A stretch of 64,000 nt of DNA from Oscillospiraceae bacterium (GTDB lineage: Bacteria; Bacillota; Clostridia; Oscillospirales; Ruminococcaceae), in assembly GCA_016288755.1 (NCBI GenBank), contig JAEELE010000059.1:35612-99611 (forward strand). The letters are read 5' to 3'. The first letter of the stretch is position 1. Every line of letters begins with the position of its first letter. Shown one piece after another: positions 8,888-17,649 of the stretch. Both the position numbers and the translations under genes were made by a program. Under the pieces are notes generated by a model. That model was not told the origin of the DNA, did not search any database, and worked only from the letters and a program-made list of their open reading frames with translations.

Positions 8888-9874
8888 TTATTCCGCTTTT
8901 CTGCCGCGGGTTTTCCATGCGGTCCACAGCATCGGTGCGAGGCAGAGAGACGAATAGCAGCCCGAGATCATGCCGACGGTCATCGGAATGCTGAAGTGCA
9001 GGATCGAACTGACATGGTTGACGGTCGCGAGCACCGAGACGACCAGCATTGCCGCGATGGTCGTGATCGAGGTGCGGATGGTGCGCTTCATCGTCTGGCT
9101 CAGCGAAATGTTGACCAGCGTCGGCAGGTCGGTCTCCTTGGGCAGGATCGACTGATTCTCACGGATACGGTCGTAGACGACGATGGTGTCGTTGACCGAG
9201 TAGCCGAGGATGGTCAGGATGACCGCCATGAAGCTGGAGTCGATCTCGAAGCCGCAGACCACGAAGGTGCCGAAGACGATCACGAGGTCGTGCAGCAGCG
9301 CGCAGACCGCGAAGATACCGGCGCTCCAGCCCGAAATGCGCTTGAATCTCCATGCGATATAGAGGATCAGCACGATGGACGCGAACAAAGCCGCGACCGT
9401 GCACTTGAGCAGGAAGGTCTTACCGGAGGACGGCGCGACGTCGTTGGTCTCCAGCGCTTCGATGTTTGCATCGGGGAACTTCTCCTGCAGCTTCTTTTCG
9501 AGCTCCGTCTGCATCTCCGCATCGAAGGACTGATTGTTGCTGAGGTTGAAGGAGAAGGTCACGGTCGTCTGCTTGTTGCCGGTGAAGGTCTCGCCGAGCT
9601 GCACATTGACGACGGTGTTGAGGTAATCGCGCGCGACGGACTGGAGCTCGTTCTCATTGACCGTGCCGGAGTAGGCATAGGTCGCGAGCGTGCCGCCCTT
9701 GAACTCGATCGAGATATTGACGCCGCGGATAAAGCACATCAGCAGCACCAGCACCATCAGGCAGGCGGAGGTCACGAAGAAGATCTTCCGCGTGCCGTAG
9801 AAATCGCGGACGCGCACCTGCTCGGTGAGCGATTTGACAGACACAGTCTGTGCCGTTTTCTTATTCTTGCTCAT
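8888..9874 (-). CDS. secF: Protein translocase subunit SecF
   Basis: This 328-residue protein is the SecF half of the SecDF proton-driven motor that helps pull exported proteins through SecYEG. It shows a first membrane segment at 30-50, a periplasmic-type loop, and five further segments, with the conserved SVNDTIVVYDRIREN motif near residue 235 and the RTIRTSITT stretch. It overlaps secD by four bases (ATGA), so the two are translationally coupled. Confidence 0.96.
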   Translation of the reverse strand: MSKNKKTAQTVSVKSLTEQVRVRDFYGTRKIFFVTSACLMVLVLLMCFIRGVNISIEFKGGTLATYAYSGTVNENELQSVARDYLNTVVNVQLGETFTGNKQTTVTFSFNLSNNQSFDAEMQTELEKKLQEKFPDANIEALETNDVAPSSGKTFLLKCTVAALFASIVLILYIAWRFKRISGWSAGIFAVCALLHDLVIVFGTFVVCGFEIDSSFMAVILTILGYSVNDTIVVYDRIRENQSILPKETDLPTLVNISLSQTMKRTIRTSITTIAAMLVVSVLATVNHVSSILHFSIPMTVGMISGCYSSLCLAPMLWTAWKTRGRKAE

Positions 9875-11328
9875 TTCTCAGCACCTCCGTACAGCTTTCT
9901 GTTCTGGAAGCACTGGAACTTGGACAGGGAGGTCAGCATCAGTCTGGAAGCCAGAACACCCATGATAAAGTTGAAAATAACGCCCGTCAGCAGCGTGAAG
10001 CCGAAGGAATAGATCGTGCCCTCGGTCGAGACGCCGAACCATCTGAACAGGAAGGAGAGCATCTTTGCAAAGAAGCTCGAGGAAACGCCGAATGCACCCA
10101 TGAGGATGATCGCGACGATGATGACGGTGACGTTGCCGTCGAGGATCGAGGTGAACGACCGCTTGTATGCGGACTTGAGCGCTGCCTGCAGGGATTTGCC
10201 GGTGTTCAGCTCCTCCTTGATGCGCTCGCCCGTGATGATGTTGCAGTCGACGCCCATGCCGATCGCGAGGATGATGCCCGCGATGCCGGGGATGGTCAGC
10301 GTGTTGGAATCCATGAAGCCCCACCAGCCGGAAATGACCGCCAGCGTGCCCGCGACCTGACCGAGCAGCGCGACCGATGCGACAAAGCCGGGCAGACGGT
10401 AGAGCACGATCATATAGAGCATGATGAAGCACAGCGCGATGATGCCGGAGATCACCATGATCTTCAGCGCGCCGGAGCCCATGCTCGGGGAAATGGTCTT
10501 GAAGGTCTCGGTCTTGAGGTTGAAGGGCAGCGAGCCGCCGTTGATCTTGTCGGCGAGCGCCTTTGCGCCTTCGTAGTCAAAGTCGCCGGTGATCTGTGCT
10601 TTGCCGTCGTCGATGACCGCGCTGACCTGCGGATAGGAGATGCAGACCGTGTCCATCCAGATGGAGATGACATAGCGCGACTGCGAGCCGTTGATATCGA
10701 GATACGCAGAGTCCTTATTGTAGGCAGCCTGCGTTGCCTCCTTGAAGGCGATCTTTCCGCTTTCCTTCAGTCTCAGCCCGACGACATATTTGCCGGTCGG
10801 GTTGCCGCTGTTGTCACGCTCGTAGTCGACATAAGCCTCATCGACATCCTTGCCCTCGAGGACGGTGTCGCCGCCGGGGACGACCGTGACCTTGCCGTTC
10901 TCGTCCGCGGAGCTGGTGTAGGTGTAGCCCTTGCGGAACTGGAGCTTTGCGGTTTCGCCGAGCTCCTTGACCGCAGCCTCGGGGTCGAAATTGGTTTCGC
11001 CGGTCTGCCACGGGAAGCGCACGATGACCTTGTCGTTCGCCTCGTCCATATAGACCTCATAGTCGTTGATGCCGAGGTTGACAAGACGTGCCTTCATGGT
11101 CTCTTCGAGACCCTCGAGCTGATCCTTGGTCGCATCGACGCCGTCCGCCGGTGCAAAGGTGACGTCCACGCCGCCCTGAATGTCGATGCCGAGGCGGATA
11201 TCCTGCACGCCCTTGACATAGACTGTTGTCAGATCACCGTATTGGTTCCGCACACCGACAACGGTCGAGACCGCATATGCGATGATGAGAATAAACACGA
11301 TGAAGAAGACAGATTTGTTGCTCTTCAC
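9871..11328 (-). CDS. secD: Protein translocase subunit SecD
   Basis: This 485-residue protein has an N-terminal membrane segment (7-27), the first extracellular domain beginning RLGIDIQGGVDVTF, the SGGSLPF-like motif seen here as NGGSLPFNL, and five C-terminal membrane helices containing GMGVDCNIITGERIKEE. Those are the standard SecD motifs. The start is a GTG at 11328 with GGAGG upstream; no ATG fits. A consensus promoter lies 70 bases ahead and secF follows with a four-base overlap. Confidence 0.96.
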   Translation of the reverse strand: MKSNKSVFFIVFILIIAYAVSTVVGVRNQYGDLTTVYVKGVQDIRLGIDIQGGVDVTFAPADGVDATKDQLEGLEETMKARLVNLGINDYEVYMDEANDKVIVRFPWQTGETNFDPEAAVKELGETAKLQFRKGYTYTSSADENGKVTVVPGGDTVLEGKDVDEAYVDYERDNSGNPTGKYVVGLRLKESGKIAFKEATQAAYNKDSAYLDINGSQSRYVISIWMDTVCISYPQVSAVIDDGKAQITGDFDYEGAKALADKINGGSLPFNLKTETFKTISPSMGSGALKIMVISGIIALCFIMLYMIVLYRLPGFVASVALLGQVAGTLAVISGWWGFMDSNTLTIPGIAGIILAIGMGVDCNIITGERIKEELNTGKSLQAALKSAYKRSFTSILDGNVTVIIVAIILMGAFGVSSSFFAKMLSFLFRWFGVSTEGTIYSFGFTLLTGVIFNFIMGVLASRLMLTSLSKFQCFQNRKLYGGAEK

Positions 11329-11396
11329 AGCAAAGCCTCCTTGTTTTCATCCTGCATCGGCAGAGCCAAAAGAGCAAATGCCGACAAGTATCTTTT

Positions 11397-11425
11397 ATTA
11401 TAGAGCATTTTGGGAAAAAAGTCAA
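11397..11425 (-). promoter_or_regulatory. Sigma-A promoter of secDF
   Basis: Minus strand: TTGACT (11425-11420), 17-base spacer, perfect TATAAT (11402-11397). Confidence 0.88.
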
Positions 11426-11457
11426 GAGATTTGCGGCAAAATCGGCTGGATTGTCTC

Positions 11458-11492
11458 AAAAAAATCGGGCGGCGGTGTGCATCCGCCGCCCG
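11458..11492 (-). terminator. Strong intrinsic terminator of the small Cys-rich gene
   Basis: A perfect 10-bp GC-only stem (11466-11475 with 11483-11492) around a 7-base loop is followed on the minus strand by a run of seven T (11464-11458). It insulates the secDF promoter just beyond it. Confidence 0.9.
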
Positions 11493-11511
11493 GACAGTAC
11501 AGAGCGGTGTT

Positions 11512-11679
11512 TCAGCGGTTCTTGTAGACCGGACATTCCTCGTACTGATCGCTGTCGGTCTTGCACTTTTCCTTGACCTCTTCCTCCTTGACGTACTTTC
11601 CGCAGAGCTTGCAGACATAGTCTCCCTGCGAGAACAGTGCGCCTCTGGATTCATAGTCCAGATACGGACATCTTGCCAT
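11512..11679 (-). CDS. Small cysteine-rich (zinc-ribbon-like) protein
   Basis: This 55-residue protein starts at the ATG at 11679, which has GAAAGGAGAG upstream; a longer frame is not supported. It contains five cysteines, at position 4, in CKLC, then one in EKCKTD and one in EECPVY near the C-terminus. The spacing suggests a small metal-binding knuckle, with either zinc or iron. I do not know a function. It has a clear ribosome site and its own strong terminator, and follows purB by 86 bases, so it may be co-transcribed with purB. Confidence 0.8.
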   Translation of the reverse strand: MARCPYLDYESRGALFSQGDYVCKLCGKYVKEEEVKEKCKTDSDQYEECPVYKNR

Positions 11680-11765
11680 TGTACACTCTCCTTTCCTGTA
11701 ACATCTTGCTTTTCCCGCTGCCGGTGGTCGGAATGCAGATCGGCTCTGTGCGCTGCCCGTCACGC

Positions 11766-13199
11766 TCAGACCGTGAGCTCGACCTCGTCGGCGGATTCCG
11801 AATCGGCGAGCACGGGGTTCACGCACTCCGCGAGGAATTCCTCGACCTGCTGCACGCTTCTGCCGGTGTAATTTGCCGGGTCGAGTCTTGCGTTCAGCTC
11901 GTCCGCGGTCACGCCGAAGATCGGGTCATTCACAATGCGCTCGCAGAGGTCGTTCTTCAGGCCCTTCTGCTTGACCTCGGCGCCCGCTGCCATCGAATGC
12001 ACGCGGATGTGCTCGTGCAGCTCCTGCCGGTCGCCGCCGCGCGCCGCTGCGTCCATGATGACATTTTCCGTCGCCATGAAGGGCAGCTCTGCCATCACGC
12101 GCTGCCGGATGACCGCCGGATAGACAACCATGCCGCTTGTGACGTTCATCATGATATTGAGGATCGCATCTGCCGCGAGGAAGCCCTCTGCGACTGCGAT
12201 GCGCTTGTTTGCCGAGTCGTCGAGCGTGCGCTCAAACCACTGCGTGCCCGCCGTGAATGCCGGGTTCAGCGTGTCGGTGATGAGGTATCTCGCCAGTGCC
12301 GTGATGCGCTCGCAGCGCATCGGGTTGCGCTTGTACGCCATTGCCGACGAACCGATCTGCCCGGATTCAAACGGCTCCTCCATCTCCTTGAAGGACTGGA
12401 GCAGGCGCATGTCATTGGCAAATTTCATCGCGGACTGCGCAATGCCCGAGAGGACATTCAGCACCTGCGCATCGACCTTGCGCGAGTAGGTCTGCCCGGA
12501 GACCGGCACGACTGCATCAGGCGCAAAGCCCATCTCGACCGCGATCTTGCGCTCCATCTCGCGAATCTTCGCGCCGTCGCCGTTGAAAAGCTCCATGAAG
12601 GACGCCTGCGTGCCGGTCGTGCCCTTCGAGCCCAGCAGCTTCATCCGCCCGAGCTCGAAATCCAGCGCCTCGAGATCGAGCAGGAGCTCGTTCATCCAGA
12701 GGGTCGCGCGCTTGCCGACCGTTGTCAGCTGTGCGGGCTGGCAGTGCGTATAGGCAAGGCAGGGCTGTGCCTTCCACTCCTCCGCGAATTTCGCGAGATT
12801 GCGCAGCACGGAGATCAGCTTTTTGCGCACGAGCCTGAGCGCATCGCGCATGATGATGATATCGGTATTGTCGCCGACATAGCAGGAGGTCGCGCCGAGG
12901 TGGATGATGCCCTTCGCATTCGGGCAGACCAGACCGTAGGCGTAGACATGCGACATGACGTCGTGGCGGCACTCGCGCTCGCGCTTTGCCGCAGCCTCAT
13001 AGTCGATATCGGTGATGTGCGCCTCCAGCTCCGCGACCTGCTCGGCGGTGACATTCAGCCCCAGCTCGTGCTCGGCTCTCGCGAGGGCGACCCATAGACG
13101 CCGCCATGTGGTGAATTTCTTGTCTGCGGAGAAGAGATACTGCATCTCTCTGCTCGCGTAACGGGTGCAGAACGGGGATTCATAGCTGTTGGTGTTCAT
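11766..13199 (-). CDS. purB: Adenylosuccinate lyase
   Basis: The 477-residue product from the ATG at 13199 is full length for bacterial PurB, with the start MNTNSYESPF and the signature SSAMAYKRNPMRCE that carries the catalytic Ser loop. It also has HLGATSCYVGDNTD and the ACTHCQPAQ-type stretch (YTHCQPAQLTT). It cleaves SAICAR to AICAR and adenylosuccinate to AMP in purine synthesis. AAAGGAG lies seven bases before this ATG, so it is the likely native start. However, the frame upstream has no stop codon and continues for 184 codons through the preceding domain, so a 661-residue fusion is possible. Confidence 0.95.
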   Translation of the reverse strand: MNTNSYESPFCTRYASREMQYLFSADKKFTTWRRLWVALARAEHELGLNVTAEQVAELEAHITDIDYEAAAKRERECRHDVMSHVYAYGLVCPNAKGIIHLGATSCYVGDNTDIIIMRDALRLVRKKLISVLRNLAKFAEEWKAQPCLAYTHCQPAQLTTVGKRATLWMNELLLDLEALDFELGRMKLLGSKGTTGTQASFMELFNGDGAKIREMERKIAVEMGFAPDAVVPVSGQTYSRKVDAQVLNVLSGIAQSAMKFANDMRLLQSFKEMEEPFESGQIGSSAMAYKRNPMRCERITALARYLITDTLNPAFTAGTQWFERTLDDSANKRIAVAEGFLAADAILNIMMNVTSGMVVYPAVIRQRVMAELPFMATENVIMDAAARGGDRQELHEHIRVHSMAAGAEVKQKGLKNDLCERIVNDPIFGVTADELNARLDPANYTGRSVQQVEEFLAECVNPVLADSESADEVELTV

Positions 13200-13751
13200 G
13201 GGAAAGCTCCTTTCAGATCGGTTTACAAAATTTTTGGTTTCATCCTTGCACGGGCTGAAATATCCTTTCACCCAATAGGGCGCGTAATCGCATTCTCCGA
13301 CATACAGGATTTTTCCGTTCCGGATCGAGACAGTCAAACCGTGTTCATCATTCCAGACATCCGGATTCCACAGCAGAAACGTAATGATGTTTTCGTCCTC
13401 CGGTTCGTAGATGCACAGCGTGTTCAGTTCAAGACAGCGTAAAATGTCCTGCTCAGGCGTTTCCTCCGATACCTGCAGGAAGGCATCGCCCACCAGATAT
13501 GGCGAATAGTTGCTCTGCCCGTTTTTCGCTTTTTCATATTCGCCGGACAGCCAGATACAAAATGCTTTTGCATATCTGCAGATGTCAGCCTTCATTGCGC
13601 CGGACAGATTATTCAGATAACTGATACATTTTCTGATGTAATCGTCACTGATCTCTCCCTGGGCGAGCAGCTTCATCTCCATCCCCAGAGCCGGACAGAA
13701 AAACGAGCATTCTGAGCCCCTTTTGGTTCTCACGATCTCCAGATCATCCAT
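13200..13751 (-). CDS. Uncharacterised cytosolic domain joined in frame to purB
   Basis: This stretch starts at the ATG at 13751 (AAAGGAG upstream) and runs 184 codons with no stop straight into purB. Its residues 16-165 are clearly similar to residues 80-240 of the lipoprotein encoded next (13782-14897). Shared positions include FFC..LG, a SxDYxRxC-type motif, TPExDI-like, and a WxxEHGL...DGKLxYxG ending. It lacks that protein's signal peptide and its SUKH domain. I do not recognise the domain. The likeliest origin is a tandem duplication followed by a deletion that removed the C-terminal part and stop codon and joined the rest to the purB leader. Whether the fusion protein is made, or PurB is mainly made from its own internal start, cannot be told. 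Confidence 0.8.
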
Positions 13752-13781
13752 GCAGATTTCTCCTTTCTGATACAGGCACGG

Positions 13782-14897
13782 TCAGTTTTGCAGGCACCAT
13801 TCGAGATATTCAAGGATCGAGCCGTGAATCTTCTTGGATTCCCCGCCCTGATACTGAAATACGTCGCCAAACTCGTTCGCGGCAATGATGATGCCGTCGA
13901 TGCCCGCATTTTCAAGCACAAAGAGCTTTCCCGCAAGCTCCTTGTTCAGCTCGCGCTCACGCTGCGTCATCTCAATGACATTGCCCTCGCCCGCAAAGCC
14001 GAGCCCTGTCCATTCATGCGAGCCGAAGCTGATGCTGCCGTATTTCAGCAGAATTGCACGGTATTCATCCGGGAAGAGCAGCTGCAGCTCCTGCTCCGCC
14101 TTGTCGATCTCCGCCTCGGAAACACCCTCCAACCTGTCAAGGTCTTCGATCCCTTCGATCTTCGCAATGATATCGGCTGTCAGCTCCTCAAAGGTCAGTG
14201 CGTAATTCCACTGCCTGCCATTGTCCTCTGTGTAATAGGACAGCTGGTCGGGCGTGGAAACATCGTCAAAGCTGCCCAGATACACGAGCTTTCCGTCCTG
14301 AATGCCGGTTTCCAGACCGTGCTCGATCTCCCAGTCGCAGTTGCCGCCGAGCGTGAAATAGATCTGGCTCTCGTCCTCCATTTCGCCGATATACAGCGTG
14401 TCGAACTGGCACATCTTCATGATATCTTCTGCGGGCGTGTCCTTCGTGACCCTCTGATAATCCTCTTCAATGACAAAATCCTCGCCCAGGTTGTCTTTTT
14501 CCCTGCGGAGAAATGCCAGACAATAGCGCTTTGCCGCCTCGCGGATCGCGTTATACAGTTCATCGGACATGTTCTCGATCTGAGCGGCGCAGCGCCGCAC
14601 ATAGTCCTCGCTGACAACGCCGTCTGCCTCCACCTCGACCTCATAGCCGAGCTTCGCACAGAAGAATTTGCCTGTCCAGACCTCATCGTCTTTGGTCAGT
14701 GTCATTGCCGGTTCCTCCTTTTTCGCAGTTGTGGTCGTCACTTCGGTCGTTGTTGTTGTTTCCGTCGTTGCTGCGGCGGTCGTCGTCGTTTCCGCTTTGC
14801 TCTCAGGCTTGCTATCCGTCACACTGCTCCCGGCGCCGCAGCCGGAAAGCAGCAGGCTGAGCGCAAGTACCGCAGCGGTTCCGTTTCTTTTTTTCAT
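13782..14897 (-). CDS. Lipoprotein with Thr-rich linker, uncharacterised domain and C-terminal SUKH (SMI1/KNR4) domain
   Basis: The ATG at 14897 has AGGAG upstream and starts a 371-residue protein. Residues 1-20 are a lipoprotein signal with lipobox LSGC. Residues 35-65 are Thr-rich with TTTT runs. Residues 75-240 are the same uncharacterised domain that is fused to purB. Residues 250-371 look like a SUKH-1 domain: GVSEAEIDKAEQEL, LLFPDEYRAILLKYG, then a GDVFQYQG-like strand and a C-terminal helix. SUKH proteins are best known as immunity proteins against polymorphic toxins, but no toxin gene is nearby. Surface location plus SUKH is an unusual pairing for that role. Confidence 0.8.
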   Translation of the reverse strand: MKKRNGTAAVLALSLLLSGCGAGSSVTDSKPESKAETTTTAAATTETTTTTEVTTTTAKKEEPAMTLTKDDEVWTGKFFCAKLGYEVEVEADGVVSEDYVRRCAAQIENMSDELYNAIREAAKRYCLAFLRREKDNLGEDFVIEEDYQRVTKDTPAEDIMKMCQFDTLYIGEMEDESQIYFTLGGNCDWEIEHGLETGIQDGKLVYLGSFDDVSTPDQLSYYTEDNGRQWNYALTFEELTADIIAKIEGIEDLDRLEGVSEAEIDKAEQELQLLFPDEYRAILLKYGSISFGSHEWTGLGFAGEGNVIEMTQRERELNKELAGKLFVLENAGIDGIIIAANEFGDVFQYQGGESKKIHGSILEYLEWCLQN

Positions 14898-14981
14898 AGC
14901 TTTTTCTCCTGTCCCGGAATGTTTCTCACGTATGAAAATTGAGGGTGCGGAAACAGACATCCGCAAGCCGGATCCTGCATC

Positions 14982-15755
14982 TCAGATCCCCGGCATCACG
15001 CGCCCGCCCGAAACCGGGATATAGGCGCCGGTCGTGAACGACGCCAATGGCGACGCGAGAAATGCACACATCTGCGCGATCTCCATATCGGTGCCGCGGC
15101 GTTTCAGCGGCACGGTTTTGTCATAGTCGGGCTGACGTTCGGTGTGATTGCGGCGGTCATTTTCGGTCACGGTCCAGCCCGGCGCGACCTGATTGACCGT
15201 GATGCTGTGCGGTCCGAGTTCCTTTGCGAGCACGCGCACCAGCCCGTCGAGCCCGCGTTTTGCGGAGGCATAGGCGCCGTTGTTTTCCTCACAGAGCGCC
15301 GCGCATTCGGTGTTGATGACTACGATGCGTCCGCCGTTCCCGCGCGCAATCATCGCGGGCACAAAGCTCTTGACCATGTGCACGGTCTGCATCACGCAGG
15401 AGTCATACTGGCTCTGAAAATCGCTGAGCGGCTGCTCGATGACCGATTTCCACTCGTACTGGATAACCGCATTGTGCACGAGGATATCGGGCATGCCGAC
15501 CGCAGAATTTTCAGCAAATGCGCGCATTTTCGCGACGGAATCCGCGTCGGTGACATCTGCCCCGACCGTGACGATGCGCCGACCGGTCTTTGCACGCAGC
15601 TCATCCGCAAGCGCCTCCGCCTGCTCCGCCCCGTGATAGTAGTGCAGGATCAGGTTGGCGCCGCAGTCGGCGAAGACGCGCGCAATCACGCGCCCGAGCA
15701 TCCCCGAAGCACCGGTGATGAGGGCAGTCTGCCCCCGCAGGTCGATAGACAGCAT
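14982..15755 (-). CDS. Short-chain dehydrogenase/reductase (FabG-like)
   Basis: This 257-residue protein has the classical SDR pattern: TGASGMLGRV nucleotide site near residue 16, the HNAVIQ segment in place of NNAG, and the catalytic Tyr-Lys in NGAYASAKRG, followed by the VNQVAPGWT and GAYIPVSGG motifs. It oxidises or reduces an alcohol/ketone with NAD(P)H. The substrate is unknown; a FabG-type 3-oxoacyl-ACP reductase is one possibility, but no fatty-acid genes adjoin it. The ATG at 15755 has AAAGGG upstream. Confidence 0.88.
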   Translation of the reverse strand: MLSIDLRGQTALITGASGMLGRVIARVFADCGANLILHYYHGAEQAEALADELRAKTGRRIVTVGADVTDADSVAKMRAFAENSAVGMPDILVHNAVIQYEWKSVIEQPLSDFQSQYDSCVMQTVHMVKSFVPAMIARGNGGRIVVINTECAALCEENNGAYASAKRGLDGLVRVLAKELGPHSITVNQVAPGWTVTENDRRNHTERQPDYDKTVPLKRRGTDMEIAQMCAFLASPLASFTTGAYIPVSGGRVMPGI

Positions 15756-15794
15756 AACAGGACACCCTTTCTGAAAAATAACGTATTTGCGATG

Positions 15795-15932
15795 TTTTCA
15801 CAAGCATCTGACGACTCCTGCAAAACGGACGGGATGCGAAAAAGCCCGTATTTTCGTGGAAAACTCTGTGGAAATGTTGAAAATCAAAGCATTTTTGGCG
15901 CTTTTCATGCCTGAAACTGTGTGTTTTCAACA
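15795..15932. other. Cluster of DnaA-box-like 9-mers outside oriC
   Basis: In the 188-base gap between the transferase and SDR genes there are five DnaA-box-like sequences. They are TTTTCACAA (15795-15803), TTTTCCACG on the minus strand (15863-15855), ATTTCCACA on the minus strand (15875-15867), TTTTCAACA on the minus strand (15883-15875) and TTTTCAACA on the plus strand (15924-15932). The same TTTTCAACA word recurs in oriC 13 kb away. No gene or promoter is evident here otherwise. Confidence 0.5.
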
Positions 15933-15943
15933 AGCCGTGCTGA

Positions 15944-16573
15944 TCAGCTGCACAGCACCGCCTCTGCCGATTCGATCTGCAAGTCCGATTTCGGCAGGCA
16001 GACGGAAATGATATGCTGATTTCCGCGTATCATCTGAAAAAACATGACGTCCTCCGACGCGGGATGCACAAACCGGATGCTGTCGCCGAGTTCAAACTGC
16101 AGCGTATCGAGCGGCTCGCGGATGCCCCGCCCGGTGAATTTGCCGTAAGCCTCCTTGAGCGTCCAGAGGCGCGAAAACGCCGTTTCCCGGTCGGTCGCCG
16201 CGCGGATCGCCGCAGCCTCTTCGGGCGCGCAGATGCGGTCGAGCAGGTGATCCTTCACGGCGCGGGGGCGTTCGCAGTCGATGCCGACCGGAAGCCGCCC
16301 CATCGCACAGACCGCAAGCCCTTTGCAGTGCGAGAGGTTCATGTGCAGAAAATCGTGTATCAGCGCGGGTTTCTCAATTCCCCGGCGCACGATTTTCGCA
16401 TGCCGGACGCCGAAATCCTCAAGCAGCGCCGCCCCGAGCAGATCGAGCGCGGTCAGATGCTCAAGCCGGTGACCCCTGCGGCGCTCTGTCTCTGGCAGCG
16501 CGGTGCAGTACACACGGTATGCAAGCAACTGCGTGCTTTTGTCATATCCGGAGAGCAGAATCTCCGCGTTCAT
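15944..16573 (-). CDS. 4'-phosphopantetheinyl transferase (Sfp superfamily)
   Basis: This 209-residue protein carries the Sfp-type motifs: GIDCERPR with the magnesium-binding Asp near residue 100, and the FSRLWTLKEAYGKFTGRGI stretch with the WxxKEA core. It transfers phosphopantetheine from CoA to a Ser of acyl- or peptidyl-carrier proteins. The length fits Sfp rather than the shorter AcpS. No carrier protein or synthase gene is close. Its ATG overlaps the deoC stop by four bases, so it is translationally coupled to deoC, an arrangement with no obvious metabolic link. Confidence 0.9.
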   Translation of the reverse strand: MNAEILLSGYDKSTQLLAYRVYCTALPETERRRGHRLEHLTALDLLGAALLEDFGVRHAKIVRRGIEKPALIHDFLHMNLSHCKGLAVCAMGRLPVGIDCERPRAVKDHLLDRICAPEEAAAIRAATDRETAFSRLWTLKEAYGKFTGRGIREPLDTLQFELGDSIRFVHPASEDVMFFQMIRGNQHIISVCLPKSDLQIESAEAVLCS

Positions 16574-17217
16574 TCCGCGTCAAACAGGATTTTCGCGGAG
16601 CTGCACCCGAGACGGTCACAGCCCGCCGCGAGAAATGCCTCCATCTGCTCGCGCGTGCGGATGCCGCCGGCAGCCTTGATCTTCACATTCTCTGCGATGT
16701 TCGCCTTGAAAATCGCAATATCCTCCAACTGTGCACCGGCGCTGCCAAAGCCCGTCGAGGTTTTAATGTAATCCGCGCCGCCCTCCGAAACGAGTTTGCA
16801 GACGCGCTCCTTTTCATCGCCGGTCAGCAGGCAGGTCTCGACGATCACCTTGAGCACCTGCCCGCCGCATGCCGCGCGCACGGCTCTGATTTCGTCGAGC
16901 ACGACGGCATCGTCGCCGTTTTTCAGCGCAGATACGTTGATTACCATGTCAATCTCGTCGGCGCCGTCCGCGACTGCCTCTGCCGCCTCAAACTGCTTGA
17001 CCGATGCCGGCTGATACCCGAGCGGGAAGCCGATCACCGTGCAGACATGCAGTGCCGGATAGGCTTCCTTTGCGCGCCTGACATAGTATGACGGGATGCA
17101 GACCGACGCCGTGTGATAGGTCAGCGCCTCCTCGCAGAGCTGCGCAATATCCTCCCATTTTGCGTCGGGGCGGAGGTTGGTGTGGTCGATGTGAGCCAGA
17201 ATTTCCGAATTCGTCAT
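16570..17217 (-). CDS. deoC: Deoxyribose-phosphate aldolase
   Basis: This 215-residue protein is full length for DeoC, with IDHTNLRPDA at the start, VCTVIGFPLGY, the DEIDMVINVSALK region, IVETCLLT, and the Schiff-base Lys in DYIKTSTGFGS. It splits 2-deoxyribose 5-phosphate into acetaldehyde and glyceraldehyde 3-phosphate in deoxynucleoside breakdown. The phosphopentomutase DeoB that makes its substrate is encoded 38 kb away in the same window. Confidence 0.96.
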   Translation of the reverse strand: MTNSEILAHIDHTNLRPDAKWEDIAQLCEEALTYHTASVCIPSYYVRRAKEAYPALHVCTVIGFPLGYQPASVKQFEAAEAVADGADEIDMVINVSALKNGDDAVVLDEIRAVRAACGGQVLKVIVETCLLTGDEKERVCKLVSEGGADYIKTSTGFGSAGAQLEDIAIFKANIAENVKIKAAGGIRTREQMEAFLAAGCDRLGCSSAKILFDAE

Positions 17218-17229
17218 GGTGGTTTCTCC

Positions 17230-17649
17230 TCATTTTGATTTGTCGTCGTGAAAGAGCATGGTGCGCGCGATGCCGACCGCCATGCAGATCAGCGCGGCGG
17301 TCAGCAGCATGGCGATGCAGACTGCGAGCCAGATATTCTGTGCAAATGCCGAGCCGAACAGATTGAAGTCGTCACCGGGATATCCGATCACCCGCGAAAC
17401 GGCAAATTCTGCCGCGATCAGCAAGGCGATCTGCGCGATATAGTACGCAAAATCGCGGAAAAACGGCTTGACAGACGCCTCTCTGCGCGTCATCAGACGA
17501 AGCTGCCAGATCGACAGTGCAAGGTCGGCGAGCGTCGCGCAGAGCACGGCTGCCAGAAAGACCCCGCCGCTGCTGCATTCTGCATAAAACAGGATCAGAT
17601 GCAGCGGAAGCATCATAAAAATCGCGCATTTACGCATGTTCTGCATCAT
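17230..17649 (-). CDS. Multipass membrane protein, function unknown
   Basis: The 139-residue product starts at the ATG at 17649, which has AAGGAG ten bases upstream inside the end of the previous gene; a longer frame lacks this. It appears to have four hydrophobic segments (about 6-27, 30-48, 62-85 and 102-130) with short basic loops such as MTRREAS. I recognise no family. It overlaps the stop of the next upstream membrane protein gene by 20 bases, which indicates translational coupling, and deoC follows after 12 bases. Confidence 0.75.
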   Translation of the reverse strand: MMQNMRKCAIFMMLPLHLILFYAECSSGGVFLAAVLCATLADLALSIWQLRLMTRREASVKPFFRDFAYYIAQIALLIAAEFAVSRVIGYPGDDFNLFGSAFAQNIWLAVCIAMLLTAALICMAVGIARTMLFHDDKSK

